A stretch of DNA of 64,000 nt, taken from Dyella choica (GTDB taxonomy: Bacteria > Pseudomonadota > Gammaproteobacteria > Xanthomonadales > Rhodanobacteraceae). The stretch lies in assembly GCF_003977665.1 (NCBI RefSeq), contig NZ_RYYV01000006.1, forward strand, positions 62,001-126,000, read 5' to 3'. Below are positions 42,959 through 51,287 of this stretch, one piece after another (the first letter of the stretch is position 1; each line of letters starts with the position of its first letter). The translations under genes and the position numbers were made by a program. The notes under the pieces were generated by a model. It saw only the letters and a list, made by a program, of their open reading frames with translations, did no database searches and was not told the origin of the DNA.

Positions 42959-44688
42959 GACTGCGGCACGTTTAGCGAAGGGATGGCAGCAGGAAAAACA
43001 CGCGGCGGCTCCGCCGGCTCCGGCGGGGTGAGGCCCGCCTGCAACATCGCCAACGTCGGCGCCGGCCACACCACCACCCAGGCCGAGCGGAACGGCTGCG
43101 CCAGCAAGGCATAGCGCAAGGCCGTGGCATCGAGCTGGTCGGGGTGGGTGATGACCAGGCCGTCCGGATGCTCCAGGGCGAACGTCTGCACCGCCATGCC
43201 GTCGCGCAATTCCCCAATCGGCCGGCTCAGCCTGCCGGCGAAATGAAACTGGCCCTCGTAGTTGCCGGCGTAGGCGACAGGGTGACCTGCGCCTTGCGCG
43301 TCGGAAATCAGTGCGGTGGCGGGAGCCAGGTCGTACTTGTGCCACAGCGTCAGCGTGAACAGGGTGTTGAGCGCCAGGGCGCCGAGCAGACCGGCGATGG
43401 CCACGCGGCGCATTTCACCGCGTCCGCGCAGCAGCAGCAGGCAGCCGAGCAGTAGGAAGCCCACGCTGAAAGTGCGGCTGTACGGCGCGGCGCCTTCCAC
43501 CCATGCGTTATGGAACGCCTGGCCGGCAGTGACGTACGGCAAGGCAAACAGCAATCCCGCGAAGACGATGCTGGCTACGCCCAGCGGCCAGCTGCCCAGC
43601 CAGTATCCCTCGGCGAGTTTGGCGTTTCGTTCGCGCAGCACCGCCATGGCGCCGGCCAGCAGCAGCATCCAGCCACCGAATTCCGGCAGCAGGTAGTACC
43701 ACTGTTTGCCGCTGATCACCGAAAACAGCAGCAACGTCGGCAACAACCAGCACAGTGCGAAACGGATGCCGCTTTCGAATGGCTTGCGCAACGCGCCGAT
43801 CGCCACCCATGCGCGTGGCCACGCCGTGAAAGGGAACAGCAGCATCGGCAGCCACACCAGGTACCAGCCGAACCAGTGCGGATGGCTTTGCACGGATTGC
43901 GACTGCTGGGCGTTGTTCACGACGCGTCCGGCGGTCTGGGTGAAGAACAGGCGATGCTGATAAGCCTCGCCGCCGGCAAAGCCGGCCGGAATCGCCCACG
44001 CCAACAGCATGGCGAAGCCAAGCAGCAAGGCCAGCACGCCACGCCCATACCAGCGTGCGCGATGCTCGCGCGCCCAGTCGCTCCACAGCGGGCCCAACAG
44101 CCACGGGAACAGTAAGTGCAGCATCATCACCGGCCCCTTGGTGAGCAGGCCCGCACCGGTCAGCACGCCGAACAGCAGCCAGCGCGGTTCGGTGCGGCGC
44201 AGCGTCGGCGTGAGGCACAGCAAGGCGCCCAGCACGCAATCGGCCAGCAGCACTTCGTACATGACCTGCAGGCCGAACAGGAAGGCATAGGACAAGGCCA
44301 GCAGCATCCACGGCGCGGCTTTTTGCACCCATGGACGAGCCGGAAACAAGCGACCTGCAAGCACCGACAACTGCACCAGCTGGACGCCGCCAAAGATCAC
44401 TTCCAGCACGCGCGGCCACACGTCGTTCACGCCGGACACGAGCCAGCCGGCATGGATCAGCCAGAACAGCAGCGGCACCTTTTCGCTGTAGGGCTCGCCG
44501 TTGATGTGCGGCACCAGCCAGTTGTGGTCGCGCCACATCTCCCACGCCACGGCGAGGGTGCGGGTGGAGTACAGCGGCATCGGACCGTGCGAGAAGATCG
44601 CCACTAGCGCCACCACGGTCCACAGCGGCAGCCAGGGCCACAGGCTGCGCAGGACTTCGGAGCGGCGGTAGGTGTTGGATGTGGCCAC
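42955..44688 (-). CDS. GT39-type glycosyltransferase (ArnT/PMT-like), catalytic Asp not conserved
   Basis: 577 aa integral membrane glycosyltransferase that would use a polyprenyl-phosphate sugar on the periplasmic side; about 12 hydrophobic segments (for example LWPWLPLWTVVALVAIFSHG, APWMLLALSYAFLFGLQV). The first periplasmic loop, where GT39 enzymes carry a DE pair, reads GPMPLYSTRTLAVAWEM, whereas the paralogue at 51284 has HPWPSDEPRYTLAARQM; the acidic pair seems lost. The following WLVPHINGEPYSEKVPLLFW block is otherwise family-like. It is followed by a GTGA-coupled small TPR gene. Activity is therefore uncertain. Confidence 0.8.
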   Translation of the reverse strand: MATSNTYRRSEVLRSLWPWLPLWTVVALVAIFSHGPMPLYSTRTLAVAWEMWRDHNWLVPHINGEPYSEKVPLLFWLIHAGWLVSGVNDVWPRVLEVIFGGVQLVQLSVLAGRLFPARPWVQKAAPWMLLALSYAFLFGLQVMYEVLLADCVLGALLCLTPTLRRTEPRWLLFGVLTGAGLLTKGPVMMLHLLFPWLLGPLWSDWAREHRARWYGRGVLALLLGFAMLLAWAIPAGFAGGEAYQHRLFFTQTAGRVVNNAQQSQSVQSHPHWFGWYLVWLPMLLFPFTAWPRAWVAIGALRKPFESGIRFALCWLLPTLLLFSVISGKQWYYLLPEFGGWMLLLAGAMAVLRERNAKLAEGYWLGSWPLGVASIVFAGLLFALPYVTAGQAFHNAWVEGAAPYSRTFSVGFLLLGCLLLLRGRGEMRRVAIAGLLGALALNTLFTLTLWHKYDLAPATALISDAQGAGHPVAYAGNYEGQFHFAGRLSRPIGELRDGMAVQTFALEHPDGLVITHPDQLDATALRYALLAQPFRSAWVVVWPAPTLAMLQAGLTPPEPAEPPRVFPAAIPSLNVPQS

Positions 44689-44766
44689 GGCGGGCGCCTT
44701 GGGGTGACGGTGGGCGGATTCTAGCCGGTTGGTCTTCGCTGGCCCTTACCAGCAGTGCCAAAATCG

Positions 44767-44840
44767 GTAGGCTGGGTTGCGAAACCCAGCATTGCCATGC
44801 AGGTGGCATCGCGATGCTGGGATGGTCATCCCAGCCTACG
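44767..44840. repeat. REP-like palindrome pair, family B
   Basis: GTAGGCTGGGTTGCGAAACC...AGCATTGCCATG and mirrored GCGATGCTGGGATGGTCATC...CAGCCTACG form a long hairpin between two leftward genes of the LPS block. Confidence 0.65.
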
Positions 44841-44852
44841 CAGGCTAGGAGA

Positions 44853-45878
44853 TTAGGCCGGGCCCCAATAGCCGATACGCTTGCGCAGCCTGAATTTCCG
44901 CCACCAGTTGCGCGGCTTGCGCTTGCGGTTGCGCCCGCCCGCGGCGATGAAAGCATCGATCGCCGCCAGCACGCGTTCGCTGGAGCGCCCATCGCGATAC
45001 GGATGGATCGCTTCGCCGAAGTCCTTGATCGCCTGCATCAAGTCCGGCGGACGCGACAGGGCGCGCTCGATCGCCGGTTCGAATTGGGCCGCTTCGTGGA
45101 TATCGATCAGCTGCGGTCCCGGCGCACGGTTCTTGAACGTCACCACCGGCTTGCCGGTGAGCAGGAACTCGCTCAGCGCGGAGGAGGTGTCCGAGCACAT
45201 CATGTCGACCTGCGGGAACAGCTCCAGGATGTTGTCGTTTTCGGCGAAGCTCAGGTACTCGTTCTGAAGCGCCTTGTACTTGGCCACCGTCGCCGGCTCC
45301 ATCTTGGGATGGAAGGAGACGATCCAACGCCAGCGGCCGTCGCGCGAAAGACGCTTCACTTCTTCGTACAAGGTCTCCGCCGCGCTCCATGAGGGCGAGA
45401 ACGTGGAGTGGTAGAGAATCACCGGCGGTGTGCGCACGGGCGGCAGCGCACCGGCGATCTCATGCATGAAGGGGTCGAGCTTGGGCCAGCCGGTTTCGGT
45501 GACGGCGAAATGGCCGAGCTTCTGCGCGAGCGCACCGAAGGGCCGCGTGTCGCGCGGGCCGGTGGTGCAATACAGGTCGAAGAAGCCACGGATATAGATG
45601 TGTTTGGGCTTGCCCGCATTGAAGCCGTGGAACACTTCCACCTTTATGCCCGGAAAGAAATGCGGCAGGTGGTTGCCCGGCGTGACCACCGCGATCGGCT
45701 TCCACTGGCGCACTTCCTGCACGCTGAGCAGGCGCTCGCCTTCGACCAGATCCTCCGCGCCGGGGCCGTCGAAGAACCAGGCGGTTTCGTCGCCGCGCGC
45801 GCGGATCGCTTGCTGCAGCGGGCGCAGGATGGCCAGCGCGTAGCGTTCGGATCCGTACAGAAGATAGTGTTTGGGCAT
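44853..45878 (-). CDS. CDP-glycerol glycerophosphotransferase-like protein
   Basis: 341 aa, cytoplasmic or membrane-peripheral. It opens MPKHYLLYGSERYALAILRP. The middle IAVVTPGNHLPHFFPGIKVE with VFHGFNAGKPKHIYIRGFFD is the HGxxxGK-like element of TagB/TagF-type glycerophosphotransferases, and the second half VILYHSTFSPSWSAAETLYE, WIVSFHPKMEPATVAKYK and VDMMCSDTSSALSEFLLTGK, PVVTFKNRAPG follows the same GT-B-like fold (SDxSSxxxEFLxxxKPVV). It may transfer a glycerol-phosphate or related group to LPS core. The start is ATG 45878, sharing one base with the TGA of the preceding GT2 gene (TGATG). Confidence 0.8.
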   Translation of the reverse strand: MPKHYLLYGSERYALAILRPLQQAIRARGDETAWFFDGPGAEDLVEGERLLSVQEVRQWKPIAVVTPGNHLPHFFPGIKVEVFHGFNAGKPKHIYIRGFFDLYCTTGPRDTRPFGALAQKLGHFAVTETGWPKLDPFMHEIAGALPPVRTPPVILYHSTFSPSWSAAETLYEEVKRLSRDGRWRWIVSFHPKMEPATVAKYKALQNEYLSFAENDNILELFPQVDMMCSDTSSALSEFLLTGKPVVTFKNRAPGPQLIDIHEAAQFEPAIERALSRPPDLMQAIKDFGEAIHPYRDGRSSERVLAAIDAFIAAGGRNRKRKPRNWWRKFRLRKRIGYWGPA

Positions 45879-46693
45879 CAATGATCCAGGCCACTACGGG
45901 TCAGGGCCGCCGCCGCGGTTTCGCGGGAAGCGGGATTCACGCGCATTTCGTAATAGCGCATGCGTTTGTAGGCGGCGTAGCTGGCGGCGGTTTGCGCGAT
46001 CACATAGCCGCGCCAGCCGTCCAGGAACCCCAGGCGCAGCACATAGTCCTTGAGAAACGACAGCGCAAACACGAACGGCAGCTGCCACATGCGGGCGGAC
46101 TTGTCCTTGTCCAGCCAGTCGCGGCACTTCAGTTCGGAATACAGCAGCACCTTGAGCTGCTTCTCCACCAGGCTGGGGTTGTTGTCGTGCAGGAACGGCG
46201 CGTGGAAGGTAGGTGACGCCCCCTTGAACTGCAGCGATTCGTGCACGCGCACGTCGCTCCAGCGGGCACGCTCGCGATGGTAGAAGCGCGCCATCTTTTC
46301 GCCGACGGCCGGGCGATACCAGCTCATCGGCCGGCCCATGTAGATCAGATGCCGGCGCAGGATCGCCGCCGCAGCGTCGCTTTCCATCAAGGCGGGCAGC
46401 CGTCGCTGCAGTTCGTCTGCCAGTTCCGGCGTCAGGTACTCATCCGCATCCAGCACCAGCATCCAAGGATGGCTGCACTGGGTGGCGGCAAAGTTGCGCT
46501 GCGGTCCGAAGCCCAGCCAATCCTGGTGGACCACGCGTGCGCCGTGGGCTCGGGCAATGGCCACCGTGTCGTCGGTGCTGCCGCTGTCCACCACCAGTTT
46601 TTCCGCGGCGAAGGGCACGCTTTCCAGGCAGCGCGCGATTTTTTGCGCCTCGTTGCGGGTGATCACAACGAGCGTGAAGGGTAGGGTCGGCAT
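45878..46693 (-). CDS. Family 2 glycosyltransferase (WaaE/KdtX-like)
   Basis: 271 aa cytoplasmic GT-A enzyme for LPS core sugars. The N-terminal nucleotide-sugar region reads LPFTLVVITRNEAQKIARCL, then KLVVDSGSTDDTVAIARAHG. The catalytic aspartates lie in WMLVLDADEYLTPELADEL (DxD-type DADE), and RHLIYMGRPMSWYRPAVGEK follows. The pattern VITRNEAxKIxRCLES, GFGPQRNFA and LDADE is standard for WaaE-like beta-1,4-glucosyltransferases, but the sugar cannot be read from sequence. It ends in a 1-nt overlap with the next gene and starts 10 nt after the preceding one. Confidence 0.9.
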   Translation of the reverse strand: MPTLPFTLVVITRNEAQKIARCLESVPFAAEKLVVDSGSTDDTVAIARAHGARVVHQDWLGFGPQRNFAATQCSHPWMLVLDADEYLTPELADELQRRLPALMESDAAAAILRRHLIYMGRPMSWYRPAVGEKMARFYHRERARWSDVRVHESLQFKGASPTFHAPFLHDNNPSLVEKQLKVLLYSELKCRDWLDKDKSARMWQLPFVFALSFLKDYVLRLGFLDGWRGYVIAQTAASYAAYKRMRYYEMRVNPASRETAAAALTRSGLDH

Positions 46694-46702
46694 GCCGCGA
46701 TC

Positions 46703-47704
46703 TTACAGCAGCGGCTGCAGCGCATCCGCCAGACGGGACTGGAAGCCTTGGTTGTTGGCAAGAAACCAGCTGCGTGCCCGCTGTTGCATGGCGGAGCGCT
46801 CGGCGTCCGGCATGGCGATGATTCGCTCGATCGCCGCCTCCAGCGAGGCTTCATCGAACAGGTAGCGACGTGCCGCATTTTGCGGGCCGGCATCCTGCGC
46901 CTGCACCAGCAAGCCGCGGTCGGGCCGCACCAGTTCGTTCATGGGTTGGCCGTCGCAAGTCAAGACCACGGCGCCGCAACCCATCGCTTCGACGATGTAA
47001 TGCCCCCAGCCTTCCGCTTCGGACAGGCACAGGTGATAGATGCAGCGGTTCTGTAGCTGGGCGATTTCAGCGATGTCACGCGGATAGCCGACACGGTGAT
47101 CCAGGTTCTGCGCGGAGTGGCCTTCGACCACGACGGCGGTGTCCGGCGATTGCTGCACGATCAGGCGAGGCCATTCCGGGTGGCGGCGCCATACGGCCAG
47201 CAGGCGCTCGGTGCCTTTCATGCGACTGGCGCCGGCCAGATGCAGAAACATCGGTTCGCGTTGTGCCTCAGGATCATGGCGATCCACGCTCAGGAAGCCG
47301 ATATAGGTCGCCGGATGGCCCCAGGCCTGGATGGTGGTGGTGGCCGAATGGGTCTTGGTGAAGACGGCATCGAAATGGTCAAGCCAGCGACGATCGCGCT
47401 GGGAAAGCCACTCGGGATTGGGTATCAGCACATTGCGACGCGCCAGCTTGAGGAAGGCCGGCCGTACGTGTTCGAGAAAGATGTTGACGTCGAGCCGGCG
47501 TGGTTTGCGTCCGGCGCTCAGCAGCCAGCGCAGCAGCATCTTGAGGCGCAACGAGCGAGCTTTCCACGCGCCGTGCTTGCGTTTGGGGCCGGCGTCGGCC
47601 AGCGTCACTTGGTGTCCCAGCGCCTCCAGCGCCTGCCGCAGCAGGCGCAAGTCATGCGTCATGCCCCGGTTGTTGTCCCAAGCAATGAGGTTGATGTGCG
47701 CCAT
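46703..47704 (-). CDS. Glycosyltransferase (GT-B type)
   Basis: 333 aa. The N-terminal half has INLIAWDNNRGMTHDLRLLR and ARRNVLIPNPEWLSQRDRRW, then FDAVFTKTHSATTTIQAWGH. The C-terminal sugar-nucleotide domain has LHLAGASRMKGTERLLAVWR and LCLSEAEGWGHYIVEAMGCG followed by AVVLTCDGQPMNELV, with the EGWGHxxVEAxxCG acceptor/donor motif of GT4-like enzymes. It is clearly paralogous to the protein at 49064 (shared RRNVLIPNPE, GxSEAEGxGHYIVEAM). Two nt separate it from the O-antigen ligase gene upstream, so they are co-transcribed. Confidence 0.88.
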   Translation of the reverse strand: MAHINLIAWDNNRGMTHDLRLLRQALEALGHQVTLADAGPKRKHGAWKARSLRLKMLLRWLLSAGRKPRRLDVNIFLEHVRPAFLKLARRNVLIPNPEWLSQRDRRWLDHFDAVFTKTHSATTTIQAWGHPATYIGFLSVDRHDPEAQREPMFLHLAGASRMKGTERLLAVWRRHPEWPRLIVQQSPDTAVVVEGHSAQNLDHRVGYPRDIAEIAQLQNRCIYHLCLSEAEGWGHYIVEAMGCGAVVLTCDGQPMNELVRPDRGLLVQAQDAGPQNAARRYLFDEASLEAAIERIIAMPDAERSAMQQRARSWFLANNQGFQSRLADALQPLL

Positions 47705-47706
47705 GG

Positions 47707-48960
47707 TCAGGACTGCGCGGCTGCGTTTCGTTGCCTTGCCACCAGCACGGCAAGCCCGGTGATCAGCAGGAAATACAGCGAGTGCGGCATGGCGCGATAA
47801 AATACGTTATCGGTCAAGGCGCACAAGGCGTAAATCCCGCTTGCCGCGAATCCGCACATGGCCGCCGCCGCCGTGTCTTCCCTGGCTGCCAGCACGTTGA
47901 AAAGGAAATAAACCAACGGTACGTACAGCACCAGCAAGATGACGATCAGCCCCGGCAGCCCGCCGGTGGCGGCAGCTTCCAGGTATTCGTTGTGAGCGTG
48001 CTCGTATTGCACGATGGCATCATCGCTGTGGTGCGACTTCACCTGCTCACGCACGTATTGCCCGAATCGCCCGGAGCCGACGCCGGCAACGGGATGCTCC
48101 ACGAAAGCCTGCTTGGCGGTGCGCCACAGCTCCAGCCGCTCGCCCACCGACCCCACGGTTTCATGCGCATGGTCGTAGCTGCTCGCCTCGGTATGCCCCT
48201 GGACGAACCGTTCCAGGATTTGCGGTTGCACGAAGGTCGCCACCAGGGTCACACCGGCAAGCAGCAGGCTGATCACGGTGACGGTGCGCCGCCATTGGCC
48301 AACACGCTTGCCGTGTATCAGCATCAACACGACGAATACCGCGAGAAAGGCCAGCAGAGGGCCCCGGCTCTGACTCAGCAACGCCCCATACACGGCCAGG
48401 CCTGCGCCCAATGCGTGCACCGCTTTTTCCGGCCAGGAAGTCTGCTTGCGCAGCAGCTGGACAATGGCGAGCAAGGCCAGCACCAGCAGGAACATGGCAA
48501 ATTCAATCGCGCCCCATTCGCCATTGTTGAGCCCGTAGGGGCGTTCGATGCCGGTCACGTAATGCTGCATGACGCTGGTGCCGCCCAACAGGCAGGCGGT
48601 GAGGCTGAAGCCCAGCCACACCAGGTTCCAACGCAACGGCAGCGCAAACACGGCGGCCATGCCCAGGAACAGCAGCTCCTGGCCCTCAAGGTCGAACGCC
48701 GCCCAGCCGGAGCGATGGCTGAGGATGTTGAGTGCCGAGTAAAGAATGTTGAGCACGCAAACCAGCATGACGATGCCGGCCCCGCGGTAGACGCGCCGGA
48801 GGTCCTGGCGCATCGCCAGCAGCACCAACCCGCTTACCCATAGTGCGGCGATCAGGAGCACCTTCGCCTTGTAGGGCACGGCAAAACATAGCGGCATGCT
48901 GGCCAGCAGGATGGACAGCGTCCAATAGCGCTTCTGGCTGTAGGGGGACTGTTCGTGCAC
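47707..48960 (-). CDS. O-antigen ligase family protein (WaaL-like)
   Basis: 417 aa inner-membrane protein, about 10-12 helices, that transfers polyprenyl-linked O-antigen to lipid A-core in the periplasm. Recognisable features are GALLSQSRGPLLAFLAVFVV with the SQSRG segment, and the large periplasmic loop ending HPVAGVGSGRFGQYVREQVK followed by VQYEHAHNEYLEAAATGGLP, the Wzy_C domain with conserved HAHNxxLE (catalytic His of WaaL). It is upstream of, and 2 nt from, the GT gene. Substrate specificity is unknown. Confidence 0.9.
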   Translation of the reverse strand: MHEQSPYSQKRYWTLSILLASMPLCFAVPYKAKVLLIAALWVSGLVLLAMRQDLRRVYRGAGIVMLVCVLNILYSALNILSHRSGWAAFDLEGQELLFLGMAAVFALPLRWNLVWLGFSLTACLLGGTSVMQHYVTGIERPYGLNNGEWGAIEFAMFLLVLALLAIVQLLRKQTSWPEKAVHALGAGLAVYGALLSQSRGPLLAFLAVFVVLMLIHGKRVGQWRRTVTVISLLLAGVTLVATFVQPQILERFVQGHTEASSYDHAHETVGSVGERLELWRTAKQAFVEHPVAGVGSGRFGQYVREQVKSHHSDDAIVQYEHAHNEYLEAAATGGLPGLIVILLVLYVPLVYFLFNVLAAREDTAAAAMCGFAASGIYALCALTDNVFYRAMPHSLYFLLITGLAVLVARQRNAAAQS

Positions 48961-49029
48961 GCGTGGGCTCTGGATGAGGAGGCGTTAAGCTAGATGAAGA
49001 AGGCTGACTGGAGCATGGCTGTAACGTCT

Positions 49030-49069
49030 GGCTGTGCGGAAAGCCGGGATGGTCATCCTAAGCCTACGC
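49030..49069. repeat. Diverged REP-like palindrome, family B
   Basis: GGCTGTGCGGAAAGCCGGGA and TGGTCATCCTAAGCCTACG resemble the right arm of the copy at 44767. It lies between the two LPS sub-operons (gap 48961-49063) and reaches into the end of the glycosyltransferase gene. Confidence 0.4.
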
Positions 49070-50035
49070 AATCAGAGCCTCGCTCAGCCGTTTCGGAAAC
49101 GCGCCGACCTCGTTCTCGTACCAGTTGCGGGCGGCTTTGCCCAGCATTTGGGCCTGCGCGTCTGTCATGGCAATGCAGCGCTCGATCGCCGCCGCCATTT
49201 CTTGCGCCTCGAAGCCATACCGGTCAGCAAGATCCTGCTGACCGCACTTTCGTGCCGGCACCAGGATACCGCGTCCAGGGGCGATGAGTTCGTGCATGGG
49301 TTCCGCATCCAGGGTGATCACCACCGCCGCGCAGCTCATCGCTTCCACGATGTAGTGCCCGTAACCTTCGGTTTGCGACGGGCATAGATGAAAGCGATGC
49401 GCGTTCTGCAGGCGACGATAGGCGTCGTCATCGAGGTGATGATTGATCAACTTGACGTTGGCCGGTATCTCGATCGCTTCGGTGCGCTTGCGCCGCCATA
49501 CCACCGTCAGGACCGGCCACTTGGGGTGTTGAGCCCATAGTTCCAGCAGCGCCTGCGTACCCTTGTTGTTGCTGCGTCCCGGTCCATGGAAAAAACTGTT
49601 TTGGCGCGGAATATCGCTGCGCAGGCAATCCATGCTGGCAAATCCGATGTAGCGCACCGGCATGCCGAGCGCCTGGAACAGCCGCTCGGCATGGCGAGTC
49701 TTCACCCACACCGTGTCGATGGTCTTGAGGGCTGCGCGATCGCGCGGGCGAAAGTATTCCGGATTGGGAATCAACACATTGCGTCGCGCTGCGCGCGCGA
49801 ACTCCGGCCGAATGCGTTCGAGCATGATGTTGAGATCGAAAGCGGGAGGGCGGCCCATGAGGCGCAAGCGGGTCCCCCATTCGGCCAGGCGGCCTCGATG
49901 TGGCAGGGCGGATGCGGTCACGTCTGCTTCGGCGCGAGCCAGGTTGCGGGTGAGCAAAGCCAGATCGCGGCTGAGGCCCGCGCCATTGTCGCGACCGATC
50001 ACCTGGCAGCGGATCGCTTGGGAACGATTCGGCAC
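49064..50035 (-). CDS. Glycosyltransferase (GT-B type), paralogue of the one at 46703
   Basis: 323 aa. It begins at GTG 50035 (MPNRSQAIRCQVIGRDNGAG). Shared with the paralogue are ARRNVLIPNPEYFRPRDRAA, DTVWVKTRHAERLFQALGMP and FHLCPSQTEGYGHYIVEAMS with CAAVVITLDAEPMHELIAPG. The C-terminal EGYGHYIVEAMSCA motif marks the donor domain. Probably adds one LPS-core sugar. It lies 5 nt after the small membrane peptide gene, so it belongs to the same leftward transcript. Confidence 0.88.
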   Translation of the reverse strand: MPNRSQAIRCQVIGRDNGAGLSRDLALLTRNLARAEADVTASALPHRGRLAEWGTRLRLMGRPPAFDLNIMLERIRPEFARAARRNVLIPNPEYFRPRDRAALKTIDTVWVKTRHAERLFQALGMPVRYIGFASMDCLRSDIPRQNSFFHGPGRSNNKGTQALLELWAQHPKWPVLTVVWRRKRTEAIEIPANVKLINHHLDDDAYRRLQNAHRFHLCPSQTEGYGHYIVEAMSCAAVVITLDAEPMHELIAPGRGILVPARKCGQQDLADRYGFEAQEMAAAIERCIAMTDAQAQMLGKAARNWYENEVGAFPKRLSEALIA

Positions 50036-50040
50036 TTAAG

Positions 50041-50160
50041 TTACGACTCCAGGTAGATCTGCCGGTAAGGGTCACCGACGGCAGGATGGAAGGCATACCA
50101 GGCCAGCACCGCGTAAAACGCGAGCAGCGCCAGAATGAGCAGGGGATAGAGTCGCTTCAT
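50041..50160 (-). CDS. 39-residue membrane peptide coupled to the mannosyltransferase-like gene
   Basis: It reads MKRLYPLLILALLAFYAVLA then WYAFHPAVGDPYRQIYLES. There is one membrane helix with a positive N-terminus and a short C-terminal periplasmic tail. The ATG overlaps the TGA of the upstream gene by four bases (ATGA), and the next gene starts 5 nt after its stop, so it sits tightly inside the operon. This arrangement strongly suggests translation. No known family is apparent; it may assist the adjacent GT-C membrane enzyme (inference). Confidence 0.7.
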   Translation of the reverse strand: MKRLYPLLILALLAFYAVLAWYAFHPAVGDPYRQIYLES

Positions 50161-51287
50161 GTGGTCCAGGATTTCCCCATCATCCAGGCGATGTACATGT
50201 ACACCATCCCGGCGGCGAACAAAGGGATCAGCGCCAGGCGCGCGGCACGCCACTTCATTGCTTGCGCCAGCAGCAACAGCAGGGGCGCCTGCCACCAGAT
50301 GTAACGAGGCATCGACTGCAGTCCGGACGATAGCGGAATCAGCAGGCTGACCAGCGAGAACACGCCCAGTGCCGCATCCTGCATGGCGATCAACAGCAAC
50401 GCGGCGACTACCGCCGTAAGCGACATCAGCGCCCAGTCCAGGTGGATGGTGCCCTGGCGGATGCCAGCCGCAATCACCGTCAGTGGGTTGCCGAAGTTGC
50501 GCCCCCACGCCTTTTGCACATGGAGAAAAGCGAGCGCGTCACCCATGCGGTGGTAAAGATGAAACATGAACAGGCCCAGCCCCAAGGGGATCAACAAGCC
50601 GCCAAGCACGATTTCCTTGCGCTGTTCCCAATTGGCTGTGCGCAGGCTTTGCAGGGCAACCAGCGCATAAGGCAGGGTGGCCAGGATTCCCGGGGCGCGT
50701 GAGGCCGATAGCAGCATGCCGACCAGGCCGCAGGCCAGGAAGCGCCGATCCTTGAGAAGCAGGAAGAAGACCGAGGTCAGCAGCAGGAACAGCGGTTCGG
50801 TATAGCCGCTGTTGCCGTACACGGCATAAGGGCTCAGCGTAACGATCAGCGCCGGGTACAGGGCCGGCAACGTGTTGCTGTATTTCCTGGCAAACAGGAT
50901 GAAAGCGTAGATCGAGCCGAGGAAGAGCAGTTTTCCCAACAGGACGGCCACGAGTGGCGCGGGGCTTGCCGTCAACGCAACCCCGGCGCGTATCAGCAGC
51001 GGAAACAAAGGAAAGAACGCCCAGTTCTCCATGTGGTCGCTGGTCGTCACCGCAGCCGGGTAACCCTGCTCGGCCAGTGCGACATAGCGCAGGCAGTCCC
51101 AGTGGCAGATATCCAGCACGCTGTGATGGTAGACGACTGCTATTCCCCACTCGATGAGCTGGTGAAGCAGGAACAAACCCAGGGCAAGCATCCCTGCTTC
51201 CCACTGGATTGCGGAGTTCGGACGCACGGTGCCTGGCTTGTTCCCGATGCGATACAACAGCTGCTGGATTCCGGGCATGTGCATCAT
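50157..51287 (-). CDS. GT-C membrane protein, PIG-V-like mannosyltransferase family
   Basis: 376 aa with 9-10 membrane helices. The early periplasmic loop reads HSVLDICHWDCLRYVALAEQ with GYP..., similar to the HWDxxxYxxIAxxGY motif of PIG-V/GT76-like mannosyltransferases, and ENWAFFPLFPLLIRAGVALT matches the FFPLYP block. It probably uses a polyprenyl-phosphate sugar. The start is ATG 51287, overlapping the TGA of the upstream GT39 gene by four bases; a longer frame from 51356 is a shadow. The next small gene overlaps its own stop. Confidence 0.82.
   Translation of the reverse strand: MMHMPGIQQLLYRIGNKPGTVRPNSAIQWEAGMLALGLFLLHQLIEWGIAVVYHHSVLDICHWDCLRYVALAEQGYPAAVTTSDHMENWAFFPLFPLLIRAGVALTASPAPLVAVLLGKLLFLGSIYAFILFARKYSNTLPALYPALIVTLSPYAVYGNSGYTEPLFLLLTSVFFLLLKDRRFLACGLVGMLLSASRAPGILATLPYALVALQSLRTANWEQRKEIVLGGLLIPLGLGLFMFHLYHRMGDALAFLHVQKAWGRNFGNPLTVIAAGIRQGTIHLDWALMSLTAVVAALLLIAMQDAALGVFSLVSLLIPLSSGLQSMPRYIWWQAPLLLLLAQAMKWRAARLALIPLFAAGMVYMYIAWMMGKSWTT

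Noticed and set aside
43508-44992. Long minus-strand frame (about 494 codons) overlapping the GT39 gene
   Set aside because: Arg/Ala-rich sequence without domains; the alternative frame of the same strand encodes a clear GT39 protein.
47731-48843. Plus-strand frame of about 370 codons over the O-antigen ligase gene
   Set aside because: Gln/His-rich shadow translation with no motif, while the minus strand encodes a typical WaaL.
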